The notes under the pieces are model-generated. The model was not told the DNA's origin and made no database searches. It saw only the letters and a program-made list of their open reading frames with translations. Shown one piece after another: positions 35,301 to 41,287 of a DNA stretch of 64,000 nt. Each line of letters opens with the position of its first letter. The first letter of the stretch is position 1. The translations under genes and the position numbers were made by a program. The stretch is taken from positions 62,001 to 126,000 of the forward strand of contig JBAJFG010000367.1 in the NCBI GenBank assembly GCA_037903475.1, given 5' to 3'. Origin of the DNA: Ancylostoma caninum (lineage: Eukaryota > Nematoda > Chromadorea > Rhabditida > Ancylostomatidae).

Positions 35301-35536
35301 TTGCTCTCAAAAAAGAAAAACCCACGCAGCGACCACACCTCGTTTGTGGCACATTGACTATCGCTCACAAACACCGGGAACTCAAAGGCCTCTCAATATG
35401 GGGTTCGCATCGGTGCTGCAGCCTTTCACACATACCATCTTTCTCTGCAGCTCTAGCAGATTCTGATGCTATAAAAATTCTCGAGAACAATGAATCCTTC
35501 CAATCCGTTTCAGAGATCGATCTGCTCACCTGCTGA
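2204..35536 (+). CDS. LRCH-like gene (leucine-rich repeat / calponin homology), 3' part, 13 exons
   Basis: LRCH proteins are scaffold or cytoskeleton-linked proteins with N-terminal leucine-rich repeats and a C-terminal calponin homology (CH) domain. The proposed exons are 2204-2310, 2388-2514, 3969-4059, 4111-4223, 16765-16894, 16960-17067, 18171-18277, 30914-31064, 31619-31752, 31820-31929, 33040-33157, 33209-33287 and 35451-35536. All phases agree and the total is 1461 bases, 486 codons plus stop. The first exon resembles the GKVHIFKYLNIQA segment that follows the repeats in animal LRCH proteins. The second carries a DSGYAS motif like the family's DSGIGS. The last four encode the CH domain. 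The middle is serine- and asparagine-rich and poorly conserved, so exons there rest on splice signals and phase. The repeats and the start lie upstream of the window. Transposons fill the three largest introns. Confidence 0.8.
2388..2514 (+). CDS. LRCH-like exon with DSGYAS motif
   Basis: The acceptor is TTTCTCAG. The frame contains SDSGYASTTDDHRLHHE, comparable to the DSGIGSDNGEKRLS region of vertebrate LRCH proteins. It ends in phase 0 at GAG before gttcgt. Confidence 0.7.
3002..3121 (+). CDS. Candidate exon, not placed
   Basis: A pyrimidine-rich acceptor precedes an open stretch including DGAVKKKLEQTQRKPKC, with a possible gtacag donor. It begins and ends in phase 2, which does not fit the phase-0 junction between the exons at 2514 and 3969. 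It is either an alternative exon or chance. Confidence 0.25.
3969..4059 (+). CDS. LRCH-like exon, linker region
   Basis: A strong TATTTTTCAG acceptor opens LGANVCHSKITACSEEMNKK..., ending in phase 1 at a gtaacc donor. The following intron is 51 bp, a typical nematode size. No domain is recognised. Confidence 0.65.
4111..4223 (+). CDS. LRCH-like exon, linker region
   Basis: Starts after CTTCTTGTAG, completes an alanine codon across the 51-bp intron, and reads ...KFTDVSSVTAGPNTKSDR... to a consensus GAG|gtaagc donor in phase 0. The next intron, to 16764, is about 12.5 kb and is full of mobile elements. Confidence 0.7.
4224..4944. other. Start of large LRCH intron, no element recognised
   Basis: A pyrimidine-rich acceptor at 4507 precedes protein-like sequence (SLSYQTRPDSSTTTYGNF), but its phase does not join the flanking exons. 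A minus-strand open frame at 4623-4958 has a CCCEQQQKQ run and no recognised family. A poly-G tract lies at 4922-4928. Confidence 0.3.
5910..6367 (-). repeat. 3' LTR of the BEL/Pao element
   Basis: TGTGCTG...CAGCACA; it matches 8193-8652 almost base for base. Because Gag is read from the minus strand, this is the downstream LTR. Confidence 0.9.
6483..7520 (-). CDS. Gag-like protein of BEL/Pao element
   Basis: The frame encodes 345 residues with a helical, Gln/Glu-rich N-terminal two thirds. A cysteine/histidine cluster at residues 257-320 consists of CSFC-x5-H-x4-C, a CKKC-x3-C-x3-C stretch, and CKYC-x4-H-x4-C at the C-terminus, as in nucleocapsid regions of BEL/Pao Gag. It should package element RNA in the cytoplasm. 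The listed start is a GTG. An ATG at 7566 opens a Gag-like start (MAPTLKALKGR) in another frame with in-frame stops between, so one small frameshift near 7530-7550 is likely. The stop lies about 115 bp from the 3' LTR, leaving no room for pol. Confidence 0.75.
   Translation of the reverse strand: MRQWLANNPHDSQLKRIHETISETVVSLNVTKQRMLADLHFGHILWEIYRLLIEAGAAKQSRRTKFEEKERSAQRPNSHAVNTEILQREIEHIDQLLAETQKLKVDYYVDIGPDSALLDKLTHMEHLLEARQSSCDYTTVNSRLDQVQEQLNAFMNSTQATLARIARQQQEDAEKLFQAQLRTLVQVKDIAAQPQQDGITEWTYHEQTPTTSETVGSEPFNVANARRRLKELEAINDRIFTRRKTLLFRREDANLGCSFCCSVGEHTSDSCFRVLKVEDRIQIVENAALCKKCLKLCPSPCPQQTHCKYCNSEDHHTALCLLPEEKRRCREVIASWEYFSATPRA
8175..8187 (-). promoter_or_regulatory. Primer-binding site, tRNA-Gly type
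   Basis: Five bases inside the 5' LTR the minus strand reads TGGTGCATCGGCC. This is complementary to the 3' end (GGCCGATGCACCA) of nematode tRNA-Gly(GCC) as I recall it. It supports the minus-strand orientation. Confidence 0.7.
8193..8652 (-). repeat. 5' LTR of the BEL/Pao element
   Basis: Same TGTGCTG...CAGCACA ends as the 3' LTR. Small differences include two extra A residues in the CTATAAAA run. It should carry the element's promoter. Confidence 0.9.
9982..11109. other. Intron sequence with homopolymer tracts
   Basis: No gene is recognised. A block of C runs (CCCCCCCCCC ACCCCCC) lies at 10598-10623 next to a sequence with CCAAAGTGATGGT, resembling the poly-G block near 23240-23280. Confidence 0.4.
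10745..10806. repeat. One end of a MITE also present at 21327-21478
   Basis: GGCCACGGTTGGTTTGCATGG followed by CATGAATCCAAGCCCTG closely matches the right terminus of the MITE at 21327-21478. The other half is missing here. Confidence 0.5.
11110..11330 (+). pseudogene. Fragment of RTE-type reverse transcriptase
   Basis: In shifting frames the + strand encodes EAFDRVLQELI, a stop, YALRMHAIP, then VKVAAGTSAESSFSVGVRQDS. This corresponds to the AFD motif and the GTSxxFxxSVGVxQGS stretch of RTE reverse transcriptases. The catalytic YADD-type motif and the rest are absent. Confidence 0.65.
12045..12281. mobile_element. 237-bp MITE with TAGTCTGTCCG termini
   Basis: Inverted termini (TAGTCTGTCCGGAACGACG and its diverged partner, about 45 bp) are flanked by TA. 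The interior is intact and gives the empty-site reference for the copy at 43606-45658. A TA duplication is usual for Tc1/mariner-type elements. Confidence 0.75.
12282..13986. other. Intron sequence, nothing firm
   Basis: No exon or complete element was recognised. GC-rich stretches at 12690-12820 with repeated GCCCGCCGCT words, and a poly-C tract at 12845-12868, look like decayed repeats. Confidence 0.4.
13987..15375 (-). mobile_element. Non-autonomous Helitron (copy A)
   Basis: On the minus strand it starts TCTGTATATATAAAG and ends with the hairpin ACCCG...CGGGT, seven bases, then CTAG. It lies between A and T, as Helitrons do. The interior consists of diverged ~118-bp units containing TCGATAAATCGATA and a short CA tract near the 5' end. 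No Rep/helicase is encoded. A MITE is inserted at 14125-14329. Confidence 0.8.
14125..14329. mobile_element. 205-bp MITE nested in Helitron A
   Basis: The inverted termini (CATGGCATTC / CAGGGCTTTC on the other strand, with a shared GAGTAAACATCGCGTTGGAG-like arm) are flanked by TA. Helitron copy C lacks this block at the equivalent point (about 55087), which confirms the insertion. Confidence 0.8.
15521..16404 (-). mobile_element. mariner element, internally deleted
   Basis: The termini read ATGGGTTGGGGAATAAGTTC on one side and the near-perfect inverse on the other, flanked by TA (15519-15520 and 16405-16406). At 884 bp it is shorter than an intact mariner of about 1.3 kb. Minus-strand fragments resemble transposase pieces, including a C-terminal VENGGFYAHEKPNE reading into the terminus. 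The frame is broken and catalytic residues were not found. Confidence 0.8.
16765..16894 (+). CDS. LRCH-like exon, linker region
   Basis: The acceptor is TTTACACACTAG. It reads HDAMVGNNDGLKNVERGW... and ends in phase 1 before gtaata, followed by a 65-bp intron. No domain is recognised; placement rests on phase. Confidence 0.65.
16960..17067 (+). CDS. LRCH-like exon, Ser/Thr/Asn-rich linker
   Basis: After ATTGTTTAG the frame reads LHPARIDYLDSSNNNSSTTS..., a low-complexity linker. The donor is chosen as gttggt at 17068 because it gives the phase required by the exon at 18171. Other phase-1 donors exist just downstream, so the end is uncertain. Confidence 0.55.
17068..18170. other. Intron, with possible extra exons
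   Basis: Open stretches at 17521-17672 (+), 17501-17701 (-, helical, VKGVVILRAELIEDISKL) and 17866-18050 (+, VSPRPISQSHENGNSK...) look protein-like. Their donors are weak and I could not join them. The last could be an extra exon. A poly-C tract lies near 17180. Confidence 0.35.
18171..18277 (+). CDS. LRCH-like exon, linker region
   Basis: The acceptor is AGTATTTCAG. It reads EEHVTALGKPISKVGPLV... to AAG|gtgaat in phase 0. A 12.6-kb intron rich in m transposons follows. Confidence 0.7.
18278..21326. other. Intron sequence with weak inverted repeat
   Basis: Most of this carries no recognised feature. Segments near 19140-19280 and 19735-19800 recur inverted at 20580-20810 (shared AAGTTATGAC, TGCCACTG and GATCAGCAGT words), suggesting a decayed foldback of about 1.7 kb. 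A poly-C tract lies at 18645-18657. Confidence 0.4.
21327..21478. mobile_element. Small foldback MITE, GGGCTGGGATTCATG ends
   Basis: GGGCTGGGATTCATGGAACG at the left is repeated inverted at the right over about 45 bp. The target duplication is not clear. One end of a relative lies at 10745-10806. Confidence 0.65.
21743..22490 (-). pseudogene. mariner transposase relic
   Basis: The minus strand near 22107-22334 encodes FTAERTTQKWYSRFRHGNF followed by FEVAPRPGLP. This is the helix-turn-helix end of the mariner N-terminal domain (SERTAQRWFxRFRxGxF...PRSGRP). Termini (TGGATTGGGAAATAAGTTC and a decayed partner) match the element at 15521-16404. About half the element is missing, including the catalytic part. 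Confidence 0.75.
22491..23469. other. Intron sequence, nothing firm
   Basis: No gene is seen. A GC-rich patch at 22745-22800 and a poly-G block at 23255-23280 are the only distinctive marks. Confidence 0.4.
23470..25077. mobile_element. Long foldback element
   Basis: Arms of about 760 bp (23470-24232 and 24318-25077) are inverted copies with high identity. They include a shared inner GC-rich hairpin (GGGAGACGGC...GCCGTCTCCCC). The spacer is two direct copies of a ~43-bp unit starting CATGGTGGC. No transposase is present. Confidence 0.85.
25347..26880. mobile_element. Long foldback element with Tc1-like ends
   Basis: The left arm (25347-25985) and right arm (about 26237-26880) are inverted copies around a ~250-bp loop. 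The termini read CAGTGCGTTCCATAATTATAG and CAGTGCGTTTCGTAATTATAG, in the style of Tc1/mariner ends. TA follows on the right; TG precedes on the left. A second internal CAGTG...ATTATAGGGACAC motif occurs in the left arm. No transposase is visible. Confidence 0.8.
26886..30389. mobile_element. hAT-like non-autonomous transposon, TTCGAATA type (copy 2)
   Basis: The ends are TATACTTGCAACCG and the inverted TGTGCAAGTATA. An exact 8-bp duplication, CTGTATAT, lies at 26878-26885 and 30390-30397. TTCGAATA-type words fill both subterminal zones (26900-27090, 30225-30375) and an internal patch at 28430-28470. It encodes no recognisable transposase and contains a 60-bp minisatellite. Confidence 0.75.
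28640..29697. repeat. 60-bp minisatellite inside the TTCGAATA element
   Basis: Roughly 17 units, each around TGGACCCGTATCCTGGCG followed by CCCCACAC...GGGCCCTTTCTCCATC, are well kept at the right and degenerate at the left. The 60-bp period keeps several frames open on both strands (up to about 220 codons); these are artefacts. Confidence 0.9.
30398..30913. other. Intron tail upstream of LRCH exon
   Basis: No repeat or exon is recognised; it ends with the TTGTATTTGTTTCAG acceptor. Confidence 0.5.
30914..31064 (+). CDS. LRCH-like exon, basic Ser/Pro-rich linker
   Basis: The acceptor is TTGTTTCAG. It reads ALKEEIATPVVGSVTRKWRN... and ends in phase 1 before gtcagt, a good donor that matches the following exon. 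Confidence 0.8.
31619..31752 (+). CDS. LRCH-like exon, linker region
   Basis: The acceptor is TTCTTTTCTAG and the donor gtgagt, both near consensus. The frame reads SRLPSHIGRVSNTVMAVPKG... and ends in phase 0. A 67-bp intron follows. Confidence 0.8.
31820..31929 (+). CDS. LRCH-like exon leading into the CH domain
   Basis: Reads VVNSNRSSLSSNCREVQNAA... and ends VFLERLDLS, which joins in phase to LSDNLEG in the next coding exon. This matches the RLxxxLPxDLG entry of LRCH CH domains. The donor is gtgagc and the intron is 1110 bp. Its middle, 32016-33039, has no recognised element. Confidence 0.85.
33040..33157 (+). CDS. LRCH-like exon, CH domain core
   Basis: After CCTTTGCAG it reads LSDNLEGIALQLADGVHLCS and then LVNALRARTIPSFF. 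This is the DGVxLCxLxNxxRPRSVPS core of LRCH calponin homology domains. It ends in phase 0; a 51-bp intron follows. Confidence 0.9.
33209..33287 (+). CDS. LRCH-like exon, CH domain
   Basis: Reads ALTVPKAKRNVDSFVASCRK then LGVSE, matching the KLxMAKCRRNVxxFLxACRKxGV stretch of the family. The donor gttctt at 33288 is preferred over gttggt at 33284 because it gives the phase needed by the last exon. Confidence 0.9.
33594..34684. mobile_element. hAT-like MITE, GGATAACGGATA words
   Basis: Perfect 12-bp termini, CAGGGATGAGCG, are flanked by the 8-bp duplication GTATACAT (33586-33593, 34685-34692). Subterminal zones carry GGATAACGGATA-type words around the core GGCCAAAAATGGCCGG (33640-33655). It has no transposase. 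It lies in the last LRCH intron. Confidence 0.9.
34693..35450. other. Remainder of last LRCH intron
   Basis: A possible acceptor at 34728 precedes KLCTRFLF and a stop, an alternative but less fitting terminus for the CH domain. A short inverted pair (AATCCCACTTTTG / AAAAGTGGGAT) marks a possible small repeat at 34797-34981. Confidence 0.35.
35451..35536 (+). CDS. LRCH-like last exon, end of CH domain
   Basis: The acceptor is TTTCTCTGCAG. The frame reads LADSDAIKILENNESFQSVS then EIDLLTC and a TGA stop (35534-35536). This fits the final CH helix (DILxxxNxxxVxxTVxxLL). I see no canonical AATAAA close by, so the poly(A) site is not placed. Confidence 0.75.
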
Positions 35537-37166
35537 TATACTCAATAGAAGAAACACAACGAGCGTAGCGAAAACCGTGTTCGCTCTTCACAAACTTTTT
35601 CCACGGGAGAAAACCTCGCATGTTACATGTCCAGTTGTTGCTGATAAGCGGAAGATATCTCATTTGTGATGGGTGCTCCTAGTTTTAAATTATCTTTGTT
35701 TTTGTACGTTCTTCGGTCTGAAGTGATGTCAGTATGTATTGTAGCTGTGGTTGATCTCAATTTTTTTATGTAGGTATCTAGACATATTGCATCAGGTAAC
35801 GATCGCAATCTGACTTAATTTTTTCGGTGCCTTTCGTAGAGTTTTATTGTTGAATCCTTTGGTAGAAGTGACGATGAATCAATGTCTCAAAATTAGCGGT
35901 TGATTACTCTATCATAGTTTCTGGATCCTCAGATTTGCTTTATGTTGTAGTGCTGGGGAATGAACGAATACAATCCGACGATTTCCCGACATTTTTACGA
36001 TGTTGCCCATCACAAGGTCAGCACTCTCAAGATTTAACAGGCTTAATCGTATGTGTTCTGTAGCAGGGTCTTCGACTAGTTCGAACGACAGAGTCAGGGA
36101 TGTGCGAAAATAAAGTTCCAGTTTCATAAGGTGTGAGGCTGGCCCTATACACAACGTGGTTAGCGATGATCGGGTGCTACACTCCACGTGAAGTATAACG
36201 CCAACATAAAATGACGGGTGGAGGTGTAGATAGAGTTGCAGCATGAGGAATTCTGGACATTTCGCTTTAGTAACGGGGAGCATACAAGGCGTCCATGGCA
36301 CATTGCGAGATTCTTCTTTATACGAATTCGGAGACGCTTACATCAAATCTGTTCGCTGCTTTAGCTAATACGCATTGTGAATATTACCTGTGCAGTGCTT
36401 GATTCATCGAGGTTTGTGTCTACGTGTGGTGCGTATTTCGCTGAAATTATGTAGGATGATAATGTTGGGATCGAACCAGTATATCAGGTCCATTAGAAGA
36501 TAATGGTGAGGTGGTTAAGCCTCAATAGCTTCCTGCAATATGAATGATAAAAAAAGCACAGAAATCTATATTTACGTAGTTGAGCTTGATTCAAACATAA
36601 TGTTTCACCTTCTCATGATGGTATAATGAAAACAGAAAAGGCAGAAATAATTTCATTGAAGGGAAGGGATGTAGTAAATTCAAGGACGGAGCGAACATGT
36701 AACAAAACAAAAAAGTCCATTTGCAGGAAGGGAACGGACCGGCTTCAAGTGCTGTGTTCATCTCCTGAAGGGCCATAACTTCCTTACCAACCATGGCGAC
36801 AGTTCATCATGTGACGTGTAATAAATCAGGCACATCCCTAGTTGTCGACATGACTGAGGAGGGACTTGTGAATTGCTCACTTCGGAGATGAGCGCACCAA
36901 TAAAACCCAGTTATTTGGGTAATGTTGCCAACAGGGGTAAAAAAAGATTTCCCCAGAAACCTACAAATTCACAGGTTTACATTCGACAGAGCGGCACACG
37001 TTCTTGAGTAGGGTCTGCTAATTAAAAGTTTTACAGCGAATGTAGAGGTGTAGAAGCTTGAAATTGCGACTATATGTTCGAGACAAATCTAGGGAATAAT
37101 ATAGGATAGGTTGGAATTTTGAAAGCACAAATGGAAAGTTCTTTATGTAGTGGACGCTAAAAAAGT
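35537..37166. other. Region after the LRCH gene, no gene recognised
   Basis: A minus-strand open frame of 129 codons (35912-36301) has no family I know. It overlaps a hAT-like terminus CAGGGATGTGCG at 36095-36106 that lacks a convincing partner. Confidence 0.35.
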
Positions 37167-38560
37167 TATTCATGCTTGCGGCGCGTCAAAGTTTATGCGC
37201 CGATACACAGTGCAAAGGAGGGAAGTAGAAGAGAAATCCTGGCAGGTCAGCACCAGGGATGTGCGTAACAAAAATTTCAATTTTCGTAAGTCGTAAATTT
37301 CCCAAAATCGCCGTAAACCGTAAATCGTGAATCGTAACTGAAGGAAGATCGAACGTTCACACTCGTACTACTGAAGGTGCGGGTAACACCGACAACATGG
37401 TGATAATTTGAACTAGTTTCATAACGAAGTCTTTCTCAAAAACGTCTTTCTCAAAACGATCTGGGATGTTCTACTGCAGAATTGACCTTTATTAAACTTC
37501 GCCATCTTATCCTCAGAGGGATAACTTCATGAATGGACAACTTTCTTCTCGATATTTCAGGCGGGCTATCTAGTTCTAAGAGTATTATTTCCCGCTGCAG
37601 TGGAGAAAATTCTCTTTATTCTGATCAGTGTTTCTGAAGTGAACGTGGTCGATGGTTCTATGTGTTTCCGTGAAAACCGTGCCATTCACACCTGTGGGGT
37701 AGGCAAATTGGTAACAGAGCAGTCCGGAAGGATGAAGCGCTGACTCGGTATCCAGTGTTCCTAGCAAATCACTGTATAGAGCGCATGCGCATTCAACATC
37801 TCTATTATTATCAAATAAAGTCGAATGTGTAGCGCATCTCAGAAAAAAAATTTTCTTGCACTCTATCAGATTGTTTATGCCCATTGCAAATTGGTTCAAG
37901 AGAGCTCGATCAGGAAGAACCTTCCCGCGCATGACATCACACTGAAGTTGAAGTCAGAAAAACAAGGCAAAACTTCTTGCCGAACGACGGAGACTAGGCG
38001 GACAGCTCGTTCTACCTGCAAAAGCCTAGAACAGTCAGGAAAAGGAAGCTAGAACTGTGGCTATTAATGTTCTTGTGGTACTTCATTTGAGCATTGATCC
38101 TCACTGTTCGAGCAGATCTTGCTTCTTTACAGACTCGGTAATGGTATTGGTAAGAGCCGCGTTCCATAAATAATGGAAACTACAAGCAAACCAACGCGAT
38201 CTCACTCTTAGTATTGCCGCAAAATGCAAACACAGGCAAATCATACATATTAGCACCCTAAGCACGAGCGCTATGACGAGATTTGTTTCTTGTAGTTATT
38301 TACGATTTTGTTACGAAATTCAGGCCATTTTTCGTAAATCGTAAATCGTAAAAAAATCGCCAAAAATAGCCGTAAATCGTAATTCGTAAGTCGTAATTCG
38401 TAATTACGCACATCCCTGGTCAGCACTGTTCCTAGTTTCGCCGTTGCGACTGCCGCGCGAACAAACAGCGTTTCCATTTTCGCCGCTTTGGGTCGGCGCG
38501 AAAACGTCGTGGAGTTTTGTCTAGGCGCGTAAACTTTGACGCGCCGCAAGCATGAATAAC
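37167..38560. mobile_element. MITE interrupted by a hAT-like element
   Basis: Inverted termini GTTATTCATGCTTGCGGCGC (37167 on, and inverted to 38560) extend about 37 bp. Removing the inserted hAT element and one duplication leaves about 220 bp. Confidence 0.8.
37254..38418. mobile_element. hAT-like MITE, CGTAAATCGTAA words
   Basis: 15-bp perfect termini, CAGGGATGTGCGTAA, are flanked by the 8-bp duplication GTCAGCAC (37246-37253, 38419-38426). Both subterminal zones carry CGTAAATCGTAA words in the same orientation around the core CGCCAAAAATAGCCG (38358-38372). The element is 1165 bp with no transposase. Confidence 0.9.
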
Positions 38561-38628
38561 TTCAAAATGTGCTGAGGTACGACATACCGCAGCAGCAGCG
38601 GGCCACACCCACCCGTGTCGGCTCTGTA

Positions 38629-39000
38629 TCAGGTTGGTGCGAAATTATTAGGTCAAGTATGAAATGTCCGATTCTGGGTGAAAGTTTTCGAGTTTTGTTT
38701 CTAAACCAAGATGCAGTATAAGATATCCGAATATGCTCCTATACTATCCCCACAGCCTTGCCATCTTAACTGCAGCTTGATTTCGCCAGCAGCTTGGAAG
38801 CGTGGAAAGCTAGTAGCAATCAAGTGGCGAAGAGCTTTTCGAACATCATGTTGAAAATTGAACATTTTCTCCAGCAACAAGTGAGCTAATCCCCGAAAGG
38901 AGTTGTGATCAAATAGAGCAAGGTTGCTCAGTACAGTGAGTGGCAGGTTGGTCCTCACCCCTGCTCCTATGGCTTAAGCAGCGTGGATTTGTGAAAAATG
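38629..39000 (-). pseudogene. mariner transposase C-terminal relic
   Basis: The minus strand encodes FRGLAHLLLEKMFNFQHDV...FPRFQAAGEIKLQLRWQG, fitting the YxLFRSLxxxL...FxxxGIxxLxxRW end of mariner transposases. A TCAGGTTGGTGCGAAATTAT terminus next to TA lies at its left. The N-terminal and catalytic parts are absent. Confidence 0.7.
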
Positions 39001-39453
39001 GTCAAAAATTGGCACCCATTTTTGAGGGTCAAATTGGGAAAAATTTGTTTACCGAACCACTTTTATATGATCATATTGCCTTGAGTATTTAAATATTATT
39101 GGATTATAAAGGTCACACCTTGCTGCTTACGTTGACCTAGTTTGACTCCTATCCGCTTCGGCTACGGCTTCCAGCTCATCGATATCCAGGTTCATCATAA
39201 GGCTCACTTTGGAGCTTCATATCACCTGAGCAGAACTTGCCAAGCAAACCCTGCTCAGTGCATTTACTAGCCAAATGTCCCCTAACACTACCCTGATGTT
39301 ACCAGCTTTCTCAGCTCTAATGGCTGAAAAATGGAACCTATGTTCCAAAACGACACGATTTTTCCTCTTTGAGTAGTTCTACAAGAAGTGCTTCGAAACA
39401 AAAATTCGAAAACTGGTCAAAAATCCAGGAAGTGATTTTGAAAGGAAGAGGAT

Positions 39454-40612
39454 TAGGGGTGTGCGAAATTTTCCGTTTTCCGTTTTACGCTTTCCGTTTT
39501 CCGCCCATTTTTAGCCTTCCGTTTTAGGTTTTACGGGTTTTTGGCCCGGAAAACGGAAAATCCCGGAAAATCATGGACAGAGAGGGATCGTTGTTTTCGG
39601 CGTACTTCCCTATCCTGAAGAGGGTTCTCGTATTTCGATGCGCAGTGTACATGAGTTCACAACAGTGGCGCAAAAATTGTCGTCTAAAAGCCACGAAGTT
39701 CGAACTATTTTGTTTCTTTTTTTGTCTCAGCTGCAGGGTAAATGTCCTGTCGCGGTTTTGCTGGTCTTCATCGTAGCTCCAAATCTGCCATTCAACAGCA
39801 CTGCTCTCATCGAAGTTCTCAAAAAAAAAAGGTTCCACAGAAGTGAGGAGTTTACTCATGCAAAATTTCCATGAAACTGTGACCGGCCATGGTGAGCATC
39901 AAGCATTCTTGCGAATCAACGCATGATGTAGGCTTTCTTTCAATTTGACAAAAGCATAAGGCTACATCGTAATTATCACTTCTTAAATCTGACGATGATC
40001 TCCAGCTCTACATTGGCGCCGCTGGCGCCTGATAGTTTGCGCAATGTTGGGGCTGCTCGTGTTTCACGTTCCCCACACGCTGTTCTTCTCTTCCTTCCTC
40101 CATCGCTGACTTGCCGTAACAGGATCCGTTGTGGATAAAGTGATCCTTCTCGGATCCCAAGCGTATTAATTACCATCGTTACCTTTTTGTCTGAATTTTT
40201 ACAGGATAGGTCTGCTGAAAAGTAAAGCAAAGAAGTCGCACTTTTGACACTTTACAGCTTCTCGTATACTTAAACATTCAGTGGTAAAGATGCCCATCGA
40301 TTATATAACTCTGATAATCTCTCGTAACTAGGTGAAGGATAAATATTCCTCAATCTACCTATATTCTAGGCGTTTGGAGTACGTACCATCATTGGGCTTG
40401 AGGTTACTTAATTACCTGAAAGAGTCACCACTCATGCTCATCAAGAAGATGCCTAGAAAATCCAATGTTGAAGATGATTTTTGGTCACAAACCTAGCTTG
40501 GGCAAAATTTTCCGTTTTCCATTTCACGCTTTCCGTTTTCCGCCCATTTTTGGACTTCCGTTTTCCGTTTTACGTTTTACGGGATTTGAAATTTTACTTC
40601 CGCACATCCCTG
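39454..40612. mobile_element. hAT-like MITE, CCGTTTTCCGTTTTACG words
   Basis: Termini TAGGGGTGTGCG and CAGGGATGTGCG (inverted) are flanked by the 8-bp duplication AAGAGGAT (39446-39453, 40613-40620). Both subterminal zones hold nearly the same ~75-bp run of CCGTTTTCCG/TTTTACG words in direct orientation. Each includes the core CCGCCCATTTTTAGCC (39501-39516) or its TTTTTGGAC variant. It is 1159 bp with no transposase. Confidence 0.9.
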
Positions 40613-40620
40613 AAGAGGAT

Positions 40621-41132
40621 GCATCTTCATAATGAAAATAAAGATGAGAAGAGACCTGGTAAATCTTCGAAGATAGAGACTGTCAAACTGACCGCTCATG
40701 AAATCGGACATTTCATGCTTGACGACCTAATAATTGCCGCTTTGGGGTATGCATAAATAAACTTTTCTCTTCTATGTAATTTGAGCGTTTTCAAGCCAAC
40801 TTGTATGACATTCTGGAAAGGATTTTCTTCCTCTTGAATATTCTGGCTGGCTCTTCTCAGTACCTTTTTTAGAGTCGCGAACAAACTCAGACATCCGAAC
40901 GTTTTGAGCCCCAGTGAACCCGCCCAGTTTTCGCCGATGCAGGCTTCCGGCAGGTAGTCGCGGGTGGAGCAGGAATACTTGCTGAAGGTGCGAATGGAGC
41001 AGGAAAACCTGCTGTGAGCGCGCATGAGGGAGGGGATATGCATGTATTCCTGCACCCTGTTTTTTTTTCTTCATCGTTACGTGGCAGCAAAAGTGTATAT
41101 GAGCCGGCAGATGGCTGTGAAAGCTTAGTTTA
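40621..41132. other. No recognised feature
   Basis: A minus-strand open frame of about 119 codons has no recognised motif. Short repeats with GGAGCAGGAA words occur at 40960-41010. Confidence 0.35.
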
Positions 41133-41287
41133 GGCTCGAACCAGACTCGACGGCGAACAGCGGCGGGGCGCGTCGGCTTCTACACGCAGCATGCGGATCG
41201 ATCGCCGCGGACTCGTCCGGCTTCCTCGGGCGGCGAGCGGCGGCCACCGCCACCACAAATTAGGTCGACCACACCTTGCGCATCGCA

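Noticed and set aside
36095..36106. hAT-type terminus CAGGGATGTGCG
   Set aside because: The only possible partner (near 36829) is imperfect and the flanks show no 8-bp duplication, so no element is called.
35912..36301. 129-codon minus-strand open frame
   Set aside because: No recognisable family and no splice signals. It overlaps an apparent transposon terminus, so no gene is called.
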